Shown here: one piece after another, positions 9,267 to 17,624 of the stretch
Numbering within the stretch: position 1 is the first letter of the stretch
Layout of the letters: each line of letters begins with the position of its first letter
NCBI GenBank assembly: GCA_017302895.1
Contig: JAFLBV010000001.1
Span: forward strand, 248,001 to 312,000
Source of the DNA: Ignavibacteria bacterium
GTDB lineage: Bacteria; Bacteroidota; Ignavibacteria; Ignavibacteriales; Ignavibacteriaceae
Length of the DNA stretch: 64,000 nt
Reading direction: 5' to 3'
Notes under the pieces: model-generated
Told to the model about the DNA's origin: nothing
The model's database searches: none
What the model saw: only the letters and a program-made list of their open reading frames with translations
Position numbers and translations under genes: made by a program

Positions 9267-9980
9267 ATGGGCAGGATATTTGAGACGCGTAAACATACGA
9301 TGTTTGCACGCTATGCCAAAATGTCGGTTGCATTTAATCGTGCAAGAAAAGAAATAGAAATTGCGGTGAAAGCGGGTGGTCCCGATCCTTCCACCAATTC
9401 GAAACTCAGACTGGCAATGCAAAACGCTAAAAGCGTCAACATGCCAAAAGACAGAGTCGAAGCCGCCATTAAAAGGGCTTCGAACAAGGATACCACCGGG
9501 TATCAGGAAATTACCTATGAGGGAATTGGACCTCACGGTATCTATGTAATTGTTGCATGTGCCACCGACAACACAACCAGAACGGTTGCTAATGTGCGGC
9601 ACCACTTCAAAAAAGGGAACGGCACTCTTGGAAACTCAGGAAGTGTAGCGTTCAACTTTGAGCACAAGGCATTCTTCAAATTGAAGAGAGCTTCCGTGGC
9701 TGATGTCGACGAGCTCGAGCTTGAACTTATCGATTTCGGTTTGGATGAACTGGATAGTGACGATGACTTCGTTTACATCTATTGTCCTTACGAGGAATTC
9801 GGTAAGATGCAGAAAGCTCTCGAAGACAAAGGTGTTGAAGTGGAGAGCGCCGAACTTCAGTACATTCCAAACATGTACAAAGAACTCGACGAAGAGCAGA
9901 GAAAAGAGATGACCGAACTCATCGATCTCCTCGAGGACGACGAAGATGTGGTGGCTGTTTACCATAACATGCAAACATAA
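9267..9980 (+). CDS. YebC/PmpR/TACO1-family protein
   Basis: 237 residues. The N-terminus (MGRIFETRKHTMFARYAKMS) and the region FNRARKEIEIAVKAGGPDP, SNSKLRLAMQNAK, MPKDRVEAAIKRAS identify the YebC family. Members bind DNA as transcriptional regulators in some bacteria, and the mitochondrial and some bacterial members help ribosomes translate difficult stretches such as polyproline. The start is MGR rather than the MAGHSKW common in YebC1, which fits the divergent Bacteroidota branch. It has its own promoter and a terminator, so it is a single-gene unit. Confidence 0.9.
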   Translation: MGRIFETRKHTMFARYAKMSVAFNRARKEIEIAVKAGGPDPSTNSKLRLAMQNAKSVNMPKDRVEAAIKRASNKDTTGYQEITYEGIGPHGIYVIVACATDNTTRTVANVRHHFKKGNGTLGNSGSVAFNFEHKAFFKLKRASVADVDELELELIDFGLDELDSDDDFVYIYCPYEEFGKMQKALEDKGVEVESAELQYIPNMYKELDEEQRKEMTELIDLLEDDEDVVAVYHNMQT

Positions 9981-9997
9981 TTTCCGCTAAAACTTTA

Positions 9998-10032
9998 CAA
10001 AAGGCTGTCTGATTTCGGGCAGCCTTTTTTTT
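9998..10032. terminator. Terminator between yebC-like and rhuM genes
   Basis: AAAAGGCTG, a short loop, CAGCCTTTTTTTT. The genes on both sides converge on it; the T run favours the plus strand, and the opposite strand has a shorter T run. Confidence 0.8.
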
Positions 10033-10061
10033 GATATAAAATTGATTAATCGGGGAAACAA

Positions 10062-11090
10062 TTAATCTTGAAGCATCTGTGTTTTCGCCTCGTTATATTT
10101 GTGTTGTTGTTCAAGAAGACGGAGTTCTTCGAAGTCGTCACGATCGGAATTGTAAGCGTCTTCCTTTCTTCTGCGTTCGTTAAACTTATCGTAAATCTCG
10201 TTTACCTTCTCTTCCATTTCAGCATTCGTAACTTTTCCTGATCCTTTAAGGAGATTTTTGTCGTTCAGTTCGATAATCTTATTGATATTTTCCTTCCAGA
10301 ATTTCATCGTGATATCTTTTCTGTTTTTTGCTCTTAGTTCGGCGGTTTCGAGGAAGACGACAACAAAACGGTTTAGCGAGTCAATTTCATCCTCAGTCAG
10401 GTAGTTTTTTGCGATATAGATATCCTGTTTTCTGACAACGGCACCCTTCCATGAGGTAAGAGCCATATTTGGTTTGTTCTCATCCGCTCTGCTTATAACA
10501 ATTTCAGCGGCGGTTTTACCTGTGATAGCAAAGAGGAGTTTGTTTTGTGTTTCGGCAAAAAACATCTGTGTGGCTTTATCTGAAGAGTCATAATCACTCG
10601 AGAGGGCGAAGAGGTCCCGTACTTTTTGATAGAATCTTTTTTCGGAGGCTCGGACATCCCTTATCCGGGCGAGGAGTTCGTCAAAATAGTCGGGTCTGCC
10701 GTCGGGATTTTTGAGTCTGTCATCATCCATGACAAACCCTTTTACCATAAATTCCTTGAGGTTCCGGTTTGCCCATTGTCTGAACTGTGTGCCTCTGAAG
10801 CTCTTAACGCGAAAACCGATAGCGAGAATCATATCAAGGGAATAGAATCTTACATTATATTTTTTTCCGTCAGCGGCAGTTGTAAAGTAATACTTTACAA
10901 CTGAATTTTGCTGTAACTCATTGCTATTAAAAATCTTACGAACATGATCGCCTATATTTTGTTTAGAGGTGTCAAAAAGTTCTGCGATTTGATCCTGACT
11001 CAACCAGACGGATCCGTCTTTTGCCATGAGGGCCACGGAGCCTTTTCCGTCGGGGGTGTTATAGATAATTATTTCCTGTCCGTCGGTCAT
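10062..11090 (-). CDS. RhuM family protein
   Basis: 342 residues matching the RhuM family, first named from a Salmonella pathogenicity island. Recognisable stretches are VWLSQDQIAELFDTSKQNI (about residues 29-47), FYSLDMILAIGFRVKS and FRQWANRNLKEFMVKGF. The N-terminal part resembles a DNA-binding helix-turn-helix; the biochemical function of the family is not settled. RhuM genes are often found inside type I restriction-modification loci. That fits the 36-codon hsdM-like remnant that overlaps its start codon here. No hsdS or hsdR is present, so this is an orphan survivor of a larger island. The frame is intact and of normal length. Confidence 0.85.
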   Translation of the reverse strand: MTDGQEIIIYNTPDGKGSVALMAKDGSVWLSQDQIAELFDTSKQNIGDHVRKIFNSNELQQNSVVKYYFTTAADGKKYNVRFYSLDMILAIGFRVKSFRGTQFRQWANRNLKEFMVKGFVMDDDRLKNPDGRPDYFDELLARIRDVRASEKRFYQKVRDLFALSSDYDSSDKATQMFFAETQNKLLFAITGKTAAEIVISRADENKPNMALTSWKGAVVRKQDIYIAKNYLTEDEIDSLNRFVVVFLETAELRAKNRKDITMKFWKENINKIIELNDKNLLKGSGKVTNAEMEEKVNEIYDKFNERRRKEDAYNSDRDDFEELRLLEQQHKYNEAKTQMLQD

Positions 11091-11197
11091 AATATTCTCC
11101 GTAAGAAAAGTTTAATCTTTGTGATGCCAGTCAGGAATGAGGTATTGGCTATTTCCCAGAGCCGTGATTCGAGTTGCTTTTTTTGGTCTTCCAACAT
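11087..11197 (-). pseudogene. Remnant of type I restriction methylase hsdM (N-terminal fragment)
   Basis: A 36-codon frame starting at ATG 11197 reads MLEDQKKQLESRLWEIANT, which resembles the first 19 residues of Bacteroidota-type HsdM (usual continuation LRGKMNADEFRDYIL). After that the resemblance stops. In the +1 frame the following bases read LIPDWHHKD and a stop, which looks like the C-terminus of a different protein. This suggests an internal deletion that joined the start of hsdM to the end of another gene. Its stop codon overlaps the rhuM start (TTATGACC). The hsdM identification rests on memory of the family N-terminus. Confidence 0.55.
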
Positions 11198-11310
11198 GAC
11201 AAACCTTTAAACTCTAATTTTTATAATCATCGATTTTTGAATTTGATAAATTTAACAATGACGCAATGGAAATTAGAAAAAATTCTCGAGTTAAGCAAAG
11301 GTTTTTATAG

Positions 11311-11603
11311 TTCCACGGATATCACGGATTGAACACGGATTCTACGGATTGGATTTTGAGCCCTTGTGGCGACATGTGGGTAGAAACAGGTATGAGCTAT
11401 GATCTATGAACTATGAGCTGTTGTATTTTAGCCCTTGTGGCGACATATGGGTAAATAGGTATGAACTATGATCTATGAACTATGAGTTGCTGTATTTTAG
11501 CCCTTGTGGCGACATGTGGGTAGAAAAATCAGTCAACAAACTTTAAAAGAGCCCTTGCGGCGACATATGGGTAGAAAATGGCACACGGATTTAACGGATT
11601 TGT
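11311..11603. repeat. Cluster of three interleaved short repeat families
   Basis: This gene-poor stretch (11198-11590) is mostly repeats. Family A (CACGGAT...ACGGATT words) occurs at 11311-11357 and 11583-11603. Family B (GCCCTTGTGGCGACATRTGG) occurs four times, near 11358, 11430, 11499 and 11549. Family C (TATGARCTATGATCTATG, then AACTATGAG) occurs at about 11389-11420 and 11458-11489, with another copy at 17368-17400. The order is A-B-C-B-C-B-B-A. The last A copy supplies the stop codon of the DUF2975 gene. No transposase is encoded here. Bases 11198-11310 hold nothing recognisable. Confidence 0.85.
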
Positions 11604-12046
11604 ACAGATGATTTTTGTACATATTTTTCAGCCTTCGTGGCAGCAACAGCTACCAATAGTGAACCCGTTGCGATGATTACACCCATAAAAACTCCACCGG
11701 CAGGGTCATCGCTGTTACTTGAAAGGATGATGATTTCTCCTATTGTGACAAAAATAATGAGGAGGAAGGCACAGAATCTTATTGTTTTTAAGGAATTTAC
11801 GGCAGTTTGCGAAAATAGCCTGTTTTGACCGTAAAGGCCGGAGAGTTTGAATCCCTCATAGAGTGCAATGAAGAATGGGATTGATGCCAAATAAGCGAAG
11901 GCAAGAAACGGATCGTTGAAGTAAATTTGGAAAGTGGTGGAATGTGCATTTCTCCCTTCGAGGTGCGGTTCCCAAAGCATAAACACAAAGGCAGTGAGTC
12001 CGATAATTAAAATGGCTGTTTGGAGAAGGATTGAGATTTTTTTCAT
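11591..12046 (-). CDS. DUF2975-type four-helix membrane protein
   Basis: 151 residues with four predicted membrane segments (about 8-25, 45-65, 88-108 and 118-138). The layout of first helix, short extracytoplasmic loop, and GLYGQNRLFSQTAVNSLKTIRFCAFLLIIF resembles DUF2975 proteins. These are usually encoded next to a small XRE-type helix-turn-helix gene, which is absent here. The C-terminal codons run into the dispersed ACGGATT repeat that also provides the stop. Function unknown; the assignment is by resemblance only. Confidence 0.65.
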   Translation of the reverse strand: MKKISILLQTAILIIGLTAFVFMLWEPHLEGRNAHSTTFQIYFNDPFLAFAYLASIPFFIALYEGFKLSGLYGQNRLFSQTAVNSLKTIRFCAFLLIIFVTIGEIIILSSNSDDPAGGVFMGVIIATGSLLVAVAATKAEKYVQKSSVQIR

Positions 12047-12124
12047 CGAGTGTGATTTCAGAAAATTGAATCTGAAAATATAGTCATCTTTCCCGGATAA
12101 AACAGAGTTGGATTTAAAAAGTCA

Positions 12125-12160
12125 AAACCCTCATCTTCAGAAGAAAATGAGGGTTTTTTT
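12125..12160 (-). terminator. Hairpin downstream of the tRNA cluster
   Basis: AACCCTCAT pairs with ATGAGGGTT around a 12-base loop. It lies just downstream of tRNA-Glu on the minus strand; the T tract is interrupted on that side and continuous on the plus side. Confidence 0.55.
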
Positions 12161-12161
12161 G

Positions 12162-12233
12162 TGACCCCAAGGGGATTCGAACCCCTATTACCGCCGTGAA
12201 AGGGCGATGTCCTAACCTTTAGACGATGGGGCC
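12162..12233 (-). tRNA. tRNA-Glu (UUC)
   Basis: The minus strand folds into a cloverleaf: acceptor GGCCCCA with TGGGGTC, TTC anticodon in loop CTTTCAC, and T-arm GGTTCGAATCC. CCA is not encoded. It is last of three co-directional tRNAs. Confidence 0.95.
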
Positions 12234-12289
12234 ATCTAAAGTAATACAACAAAACAAGTTTATTTAAAAGTTCCGGAACAAAATTCTTG

Positions 12290-12363
<74 letters not shown>

Positions 12364-12391
12364 ATAGAAAATCGTCAGATAACTGGATTTG

Positions 12392-12466
12392 TCGGGGTAG
12401 CAGGATTCGAACCTGCGACCTCCTGGTCCCAAACCAGGCGCGCTAGCCGGGCTACGCTATACCCCG
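12392..12466 (-). tRNA. tRNA-Pro (UGG)
   Basis: Cloverleaf on the minus strand with acceptor CGGGGTA paired to TACCCCG, anticodon TGG in loop TTTGGGA, and T-arm GGTTCGAATCC. First tRNA of the cluster. Confidence 0.95.
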
Positions 12467-12723
12467 ATATACGGTTTTGGTATCTATGGGCAGTATTTTC
12501 TGCCGCAAACATTATGTTACAGAACTAAAAATAAACAGACTACAAATATAGGCTTCTGAATAAATTTATCCAAACATTTTTTGAAATTTTCTTAAAAATT
12601 GTTTCATTTTTTTCAGAAGCGTTGTGAACAGGCAAAAAAAATGCACGAAACTATTAGTCCTTCATTTCGTATAAATAGGTAAATTTAGAGTTTGATTTTT
12701 GAAATTCTTACAATGAGGAAATA

Positions 12724-14145
12724 ATGTCGCGACTTTTAAGTGGCCTGATGTGTTTAATTTTGTTGCAATTCGGTTTACTGGCTCAGAACGGGTATAAGGA
12801 ACTGCTTCTGGAGGGGGATAAACTTTTGAACAAACGCCCGCCTGATGTGTTGAATGCCCGCATGAAATATCTTGAAGCTCTCAACAAAGAGAAAAACGAT
12901 CCTGAAGTTTATATAAAGATCGCGATTACTTTCATTTATGCAAAAGATGAGAGAAGTGCAAACATGAATCTGGATCAGGGACTTAAGTTGTTCAAAGAGG
13001 GGAAATCGAACATGAAAGCCATCCTTACCTACTACAAAGGGATGGTAAAGGAGTTTGTGCCGCCTGATACAAAAGACACAAACAAGATCAAGAAGCACTT
13101 CTCAGAGGCAATCAGATATTATCTTGAGTCGCTGGATTATCTCGAAGTTCCTGTTTTCAGATGGAATGACTTCGACTTTTCCAAAGTAAACATTTATAAC
13201 GATGTCGGCAGAGTATCCATGATGATAAATGATGCTGAAAACGGGAAAAAATACTTCCAGTTGTGTCTGGATGCAATTGGGGCTGACAAGGATAACAAAT
13301 ATTACACGATCTCACATTTTGGATTGGCACAGATATATAAATTCGTCGGCATTCTCGACAGTTCTGTGCACCACTTCAACAAAGTGTTGGAAGTGGATCC
13401 AAAAAACATCAACGCATTGAGTGAGCTTTACGGCATGTATTTCGATGCGGGTGACTACGACAAAGGTTTCATCGTCGTGAACAGGATCGATTCGATGATG
13501 TCAGTTACTTATGATGCTTTGATGAAGAGGAAAGATGCACCTAAAGATTCGATTCAGTACATCGCAAATATCATTTACAATACAAAGATGGAAAAGGGGC
13601 ACCTCAAATTCAATTCGAAGTCGTATGAGGAGTCGCTGAATTTTTATGCAGAAGCCTACAAGTATAAAAAGAATAAAAAGCTGATCGAGCTATTGAAAAA
13701 AATGACAATTCTGAACGAGTTGTCGAAAAACGGGTGGATGCCGGTCGTGAAGGATGCACAGTTTATCAAACACGGAAATGAATACTTCTTTTATTCCCCG
13801 GCTGAACTTAAGACAAATCCTGATTCCAGCGTGACAGCCACCATAAAATCGGTTGTTACTGCAGATGTGGATTTAAACATGTTGAATGTTTTCCAGTCGG
13901 AGTTTGATCAGACCGCTCCCGACAATATCGACAAGGTATTGAAGAGCAAATATGGACAAAATGAGTACAACTGGACATTTGTCTGCGGGAAAAATGATTT
14001 TGTGCAGAATTTTGAAAAGAAATTTGATCCGACGGGCAAAGATGTGTCGAAACCGAATTCATCAAAACCAGTGAACAAAACGGCAACATCGGACAGTTTT
14101 GAGCTTGATATATTGAAATTTCTTTGCAGAGCCGCAGGAAAATAA
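12724..14145 (+). CDS. Exported TPR-repeat protein
   Basis: 473 residues with an N-terminal signal peptide (LSGLMCLILLQFGLLAQ) and no lipobox Cys, so probably periplasmic. TPR-like helical repeats run through about residues 25-330 (for example HYTISHFGLAQIYKF-type and EESLNFYAEAYKYKK segments). The C-terminal 130 residues are not repeat-like. GAGGAAATA directly upstream supports the start. The stop is one base before the TTG start of the LolC-like permease, so it is probably co-transcribed with the lipoprotein export genes. A role in envelope assembly is possible, but only from position. Confidence 0.8.
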   Translation: MSRLLSGLMCLILLQFGLLAQNGYKELLLEGDKLLNKRPPDVLNARMKYLEALNKEKNDPEVYIKIAITFIYAKDERSANMNLDQGLKLFKEGKSNMKAILTYYKGMVKEFVPPDTKDTNKIKKHFSEAIRYYLESLDYLEVPVFRWNDFDFSKVNIYNDVGRVSMMINDAENGKKYFQLCLDAIGADKDNKYYTISHFGLAQIYKFVGILDSSVHHFNKVLEVDPKNINALSELYGMYFDAGDYDKGFIVVNRIDSMMSVTYDALMKRKDAPKDSIQYIANIIYNTKMEKGHLKFNSKSYEESLNFYAEAYKYKKNKKLIELLKKMTILNELSKNGWMPVVKDAQFIKHGNEYFFYSPAELKTNPDSSVTATIKSVVTADVDLNMLNVFQSEFDQTAPDNIDKVLKSKYGQNEYNWTFVCGKNDFVQNFEKKFDPTGKDVSKPNSSKPVNKTATSDSFELDILKFLCRAAGK

Positions 14146-14146
14146 C

Positions 14147-15376
14147 TTGAGTGCATCATTATTTCTGCTTAAGAGGTATCTGAAACCCGGCAACAAGTCG
14201 AAGACATATACATTTTTCTCGGTTGCTGCCCTTGCCGGCATTGCCCTTGGTGTGACGACTCTTGTGGTCGCATTGAGCGTGCTCGAGGGATATGAAAAAG
14301 TAATCAGCGAAAAGCTTGTAACTTTCGATTCCGACATTCAGATTTACGGATATGGTAATCAGGATTTACCCGAGCCCGAAAAGGCAGAAAAAACGATAAA
14401 GAAGGTCATTGGTTCAGGTCTTCAATCGATAGAATTCGGTGCCCAGAAAATTTGTATTCTGGGAAAAAGCCGCATTAATGAAGGTGTAACCCTTAAAGGG
14501 ATATCTGACGGTTACCTTGAGAAGAGAGAAGGATTGAAACTTGTAGCGGGCAGCTTCGATCTTGGACTTGATGATGACTCGTTGAACCGTGTGGTAATCG
14601 GCAAGACACTCGCAACAAAACTGAGGGTGAAGCCGGGTGATGTTGTAAATTTCTTCGCTATAAATGCCGTCGATTTAAAGAGCATGACAGCACTTCCTGC
14701 AGTTGAAAATTTCGTTGTATCAGGTATCTATCAGACGGGAATGGGGAAGTATGATGATGCTTTTGCCTATACCGCCATTTCGCAGTTGCAAAGATTGTAT
14801 GAGATGGACGACAAGATAAATCTGATCGAAGTGAAGTTAAAGCGGGGGATACCTGCTGATTCTTTGAAAAATGAGTTGCAACAGACGCTGGGGCATCCGT
14901 TCTTCGCTGTCACTTTTGTTGATGCCAACAGGCAGATGTTCAACTGGATAGAACTGCAGAGGAAACCGATTCCGATAGTTCTGGGTCTTATCATCGTTGT
15001 TGCAGCATTTAACATTATAAGTGCTCTTTTGATGCTCGTTCTCGATAAAACGAATACCATCGGTACGCTGAAAGCAATCGGTGCCTCACCCGGATTTATT
15101 ACTAGGATTTTCCTTGTCAGAGGTTTGCTGCTTGGAGTTGGAGGTGCTGTTGTTGGTGTAATATTTGGTTACATACTGTGCTATATTCAAATGGAATTCG
15201 GATTGGTTCAACTGAATCCGACCATTTATTTTGTCGACAAGGTACCGATATCCATCAATCCGACATATTTCCTTATCGTATTTGGAATTTCAGTTGCGCT
15301 CAGTTTCCTGTCATCGCTAATTCCCGCATTCGCTGCATCAAGAATTGATCCTGTAAAAGCGTTGAGGTTCAATTGA
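14147..15376 (+). CDS. lolC: LolC/LolE-type lipoprotein-releasing ABC permease
   Basis: 409 residues, a FtsX-like inner-membrane permease. Four membrane segments in the expected places: one at residues 25-50 (FFSVAALAGIALGVTTLVVALSV region) and three after a roughly 230-residue periplasmic domain (about 275-300, 320-345 and 375-395). It starts with TTG at 14147, one base after the upstream stop, with CAGGAAA as ribosome-binding site. It forms the permease pair with the next gene. Together with LolD it would extract lipoproteins from the inner membrane for delivery to the outer membrane, matching the many lipoproteins in this window. Which of the two permeases is LolC and which LolE cannot be decided. 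Confidence 0.85.
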   Translation: MSASLFLLKRYLKPGNKSKTYTFFSVAALAGIALGVTTLVVALSVLEGYEKVISEKLVTFDSDIQIYGYGNQDLPEPEKAEKTIKKVIGSGLQSIEFGAQKICILGKSRINEGVTLKGISDGYLEKREGLKLVAGSFDLGLDDDSLNRVVIGKTLATKLRVKPGDVVNFFAINAVDLKSMTALPAVENFVVSGIYQTGMGKYDDAFAYTAISQLQRLYEMDDKINLIEVKLKRGIPADSLKNELQQTLGHPFFAVTFVDANRQMFNWIELQRKPIPIVLGLIIVVAAFNIISALLMLVLDKTNTIGTLKAIGASPGFITRIFLVRGLLLGVGGAVVGVIFGYILCYIQMEFGLVQLNPTIYFVDKVPISINPTYFLIVFGISVALSFLSSLIPAFAASRIDPVKALRFN

Positions 15377-16608
15377 AAACAGGATCACTTTCACTTTTCT
15401 TTGCTTTGCGATATCTTCTCAGCAAGCGACACATAAATTTTATTTCCATCATTTCATTTCTTTCGATTGGCGGAATTACTCTCGGAGTAGCAGCTTTAAT
15501 CATTGTTCTGGCAATTTTCAATGGATTTGCCGGGATGGTCAGGTCATTTTTAGTAAGTTTTGAACCACACCTCCGTATTGAATCAGTCGCTGAAGACCCG
15601 GGGTCTTCACTCGATTCCGTTAAGCGATACATCGAACAAAGTCCTTATAAAGACAGCTTTTCGGGATTTGTTGAAGGGAAGACTGCCGTAATTTCGAAGG
15701 ATTACAACAGGATTGCCCGCTTAAAAGGAATTGATCCGGGGAAGGGAAAAGATGTTTACGGCATAAAAGAGGCACTTTGGTCGGGTGAGTACAATTTCTC
15801 AGGCGAGTTGGGGGCTGCATTTATCGGCATAAATTTGTCAGAAAAATTGGGTCTTGGAATTGGTGATACTCTCACAGTTTTATCGCCGGCCGGTATCGAG
15901 AATCTTGTCTCTGGTGCCGGGAATGTCCAAAACATTCAGTTGGTTGTGAAGGGCATTTACCAGTCGAAAAACAACGAGTATGATGGAGAATACATTTTTA
16001 CCGATCTTGAGCATGCCGGATTTGTTCTCGGTTATGGTGATGAAGTGCAGGGATATGAAATCCGGTTTGACGACTACAAAAAGGCTGATGGTCTTAAGGA
16101 AATCATGAGTGAAAAATTCGGTAACAAGGACCTGGTCTTTTCCACCTGGTATGACCTCCACAGTGACATTTACAATGTGATGATGCTCGAAAGACTTGTA
16201 GCCTGGTTCCTTTTGTCGTTGATTATTCTCGTAGCGGTCTTCAATATCCTGGCATCCCTTACCATGTCGGTAATGGAGAAAAAAAGGGATATAGGTGTTT
16301 TGACTGCGATGGGGATGGAAAAATCGACAATTATTCGCATTTTTGTCATTCAGGGGTTTCTGACCGGAGTGATTGGTACCCTTGCAGGCGGACTCATCGG
16401 ATTTGGACTTTACTATCTGCAAATTAACTATCACATAATCGCTCTCGATCCGCTGCGTTTCAAAATGGCATACATGCCTATGGAGCTCAATTTTATCGAC
16501 TATTTCCTCATACTTTCCGCTTCAATCGGGTTGTCACTTCTTGCTTCTGTCTATCCGGCAAAAAAAGCAGCAGAAATTGACCCGATAGACGCAATCAGGT
16601 GGGAGTGA
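15373..16608 (+). CDS. lolE: LolC/LolE-type lipoprotein-releasing ABC permease, second subunit
   Basis: 411 residues, same topology as the preceding permease, to which it is paralogous. The N-terminus FALRYLLSKRHINFISIISF is the characteristic start of LolC/E proteins, and the last membrane block ends in ASVYPAKKAAEIDPIDAIRWE, the typical FtsX-family tail. It starts at TTG 15373 inside the stop of the preceding gene (4-base overlap), indicating translational coupling. Confidence 0.87.
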   Translation: MKTGSLSLFFALRYLLSKRHINFISIISFLSIGGITLGVAALIIVLAIFNGFAGMVRSFLVSFEPHLRIESVAEDPGSSLDSVKRYIEQSPYKDSFSGFVEGKTAVISKDYNRIARLKGIDPGKGKDVYGIKEALWSGEYNFSGELGAAFIGINLSEKLGLGIGDTLTVLSPAGIENLVSGAGNVQNIQLVVKGIYQSKNNEYDGEYIFTDLEHAGFVLGYGDEVQGYEIRFDDYKKADGLKEIMSEKFGNKDLVFSTWYDLHSDIYNVMMLERLVAWFLLSLIILVAVFNILASLTMSVMEKKRDIGVLTAMGMEKSTIIRIFVIQGFLTGVIGTLAGGLIGFGLYYLQINYHIIALDPLRFKMAYMPMELNFIDYFLILSASIGLSLLASVYPAKKAAEIDPIDAIRWE

Positions 16609-16679
16609 GATGATTCCGGTATCTATTCTTTTAGTGAAAAATTAAGACCGTCAGCGGTAGCACAGATCAGAAATTAAAA

Positions 16680-17369
16680 ATGAGCAGTATGAATAACATA
16701 ATTAACGGCAGCGGACTGGTGAAGTCCTACAAAGTTTCAAAACAAAACACACTTGAAGTTTTGAAAGGTGTTGACATTTCGATTCCGGAGAACAAAATTT
16801 CCGTGATAGTCGGTGCGTCAGGTGCCGGAAAAAGCACCCTTCTGCATATTATCAGTGGACTTGATAAACCTGATGCCGGAAATGTGAATATAATGGGGAC
16901 GGATATTTTTTCGTTAAGTCAAAAGAAACTCTCGAAATTCAGAAACGAAAACATCGGATTTGTTTTTCAGTTTCATCACCTTTTACCTGAGTTTACGGCT
17001 CTTGAAAATGTTTCGATTCCTTTGTTAATAGCCGGAAAAGGGAAGAAAGAGGCCTTCGAAAGAGCACTTCAGCTCATTTCCATTACAGGTCTCGAATCAC
17101 GAAAAAACCATAAGCCGGCAGAACTTTCCGGAGGTGAGCAGCAGAGAGCCGCCCTGGCAAGAGCTCTCAGCAACAATCCAAAAGTCATCCTTGCCGATGA
17201 ACCCACCGGAAACCTCGATTCCAACAACGCAAACGCAATAAACGATCTGTTTCTTAAGCTGAGAGATGAATTTGGGAAAACCTTCGTAATTGTCACCCAT
17301 AACAAAGACCTCATGGCTATCGGCGACAACCTCATCGAAATGGCAGATGGAAAGGTTGTTAGGTATTAG
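16680..17369 (+). CDS. lolD: LolD-type ABC transporter ATP-binding protein
   Basis: 229 residues, the ATPase of the lipoprotein-releasing complex. Walker A GASGAGKST at 45-53, Q-loop in VFQFHHLLPEFTALENV, ABC signature LSGGEQQRAALARAL, and Walker B VILADEPTGNLD. The order permease-permease-ATPase supports LolCDE over MacB. The 71-base gap to lolE is longer than elsewhere in the operon. The stop codon is fused with a copy of the TATGAGCTATGATC repeat. Confidence 0.9.
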   Translation: MSSMNNIINGSGLVKSYKVSKQNTLEVLKGVDISIPENKISVIVGASGAGKSTLLHIISGLDKPDAGNVNIMGTDIFSLSQKKLSKFRNENIGFVFQFHHLLPEFTALENVSIPLLIAGKGKKEAFERALQLISITGLESRKNHKPAELSGGEQQRAALARALSNNPKVILADEPTGNLDSNNANAINDLFLKLRDEFGKTFVIVTHNKDLMAIGDNLIEMADGKVVRY

Positions 17370-17400
17370 GTATGAGCTATGATCTGTGAACTATGAGCTG
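17368..17400. repeat. Repeat family C copy at the lolD stop codon
   Basis: AGGTATGAGCTATGATC, then TGTGAACTATGAGCTG, nearly identical to the two copies at 11389 and 11458. The copy begins on the lolD stop codon. Confidence 0.85.
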
Positions 17401-17422
17401 ACTTCAACTTGAATTTCGGAAG

Positions 17423-17447
17423 AGGAGCGACAATCGTCTCGATTGTC
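17423..17447. repeat. AGGAGCGA plus GACAATCG/CGATTGTC inverted repeat (copy 2)
   Basis: AGGAGCGA at 17423-17430 runs into GACAATCG-TCT-CGATTGTC (17429-17447), a perfect 8-bp inverted repeat. It resembles the element at 1163-1197. Confidence 0.5.
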
Positions 17448-17547
17448 CTGCCGCAAAACTAAATTTTCACCAGCCAAAATTTTACCACCAAACACTTCAA
17501 AAAAATCCCATTTCCGATGTAATAAATTTTCTGAATATCGTGTTCAT

Positions 17548-17582
17548 AAAAAAAAGCTGCCCCTTTTGAGGCAGCCTTTTTG
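17548..17582. terminator. Bidirectional terminator between lolD and the cytochrome operon
   Basis: A-rich flank, GCTGCC, loop CCTTTTGA, GGCAGC, then C and a T run. The two flanking operons converge on it, and the A and T flanks suit both strands. Confidence 0.8.
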
Positions 17583-17624
17583 ATTTAAGTTTTGAAGCGG
17601 ACTATAACCGTCCGTTAACTTTGC

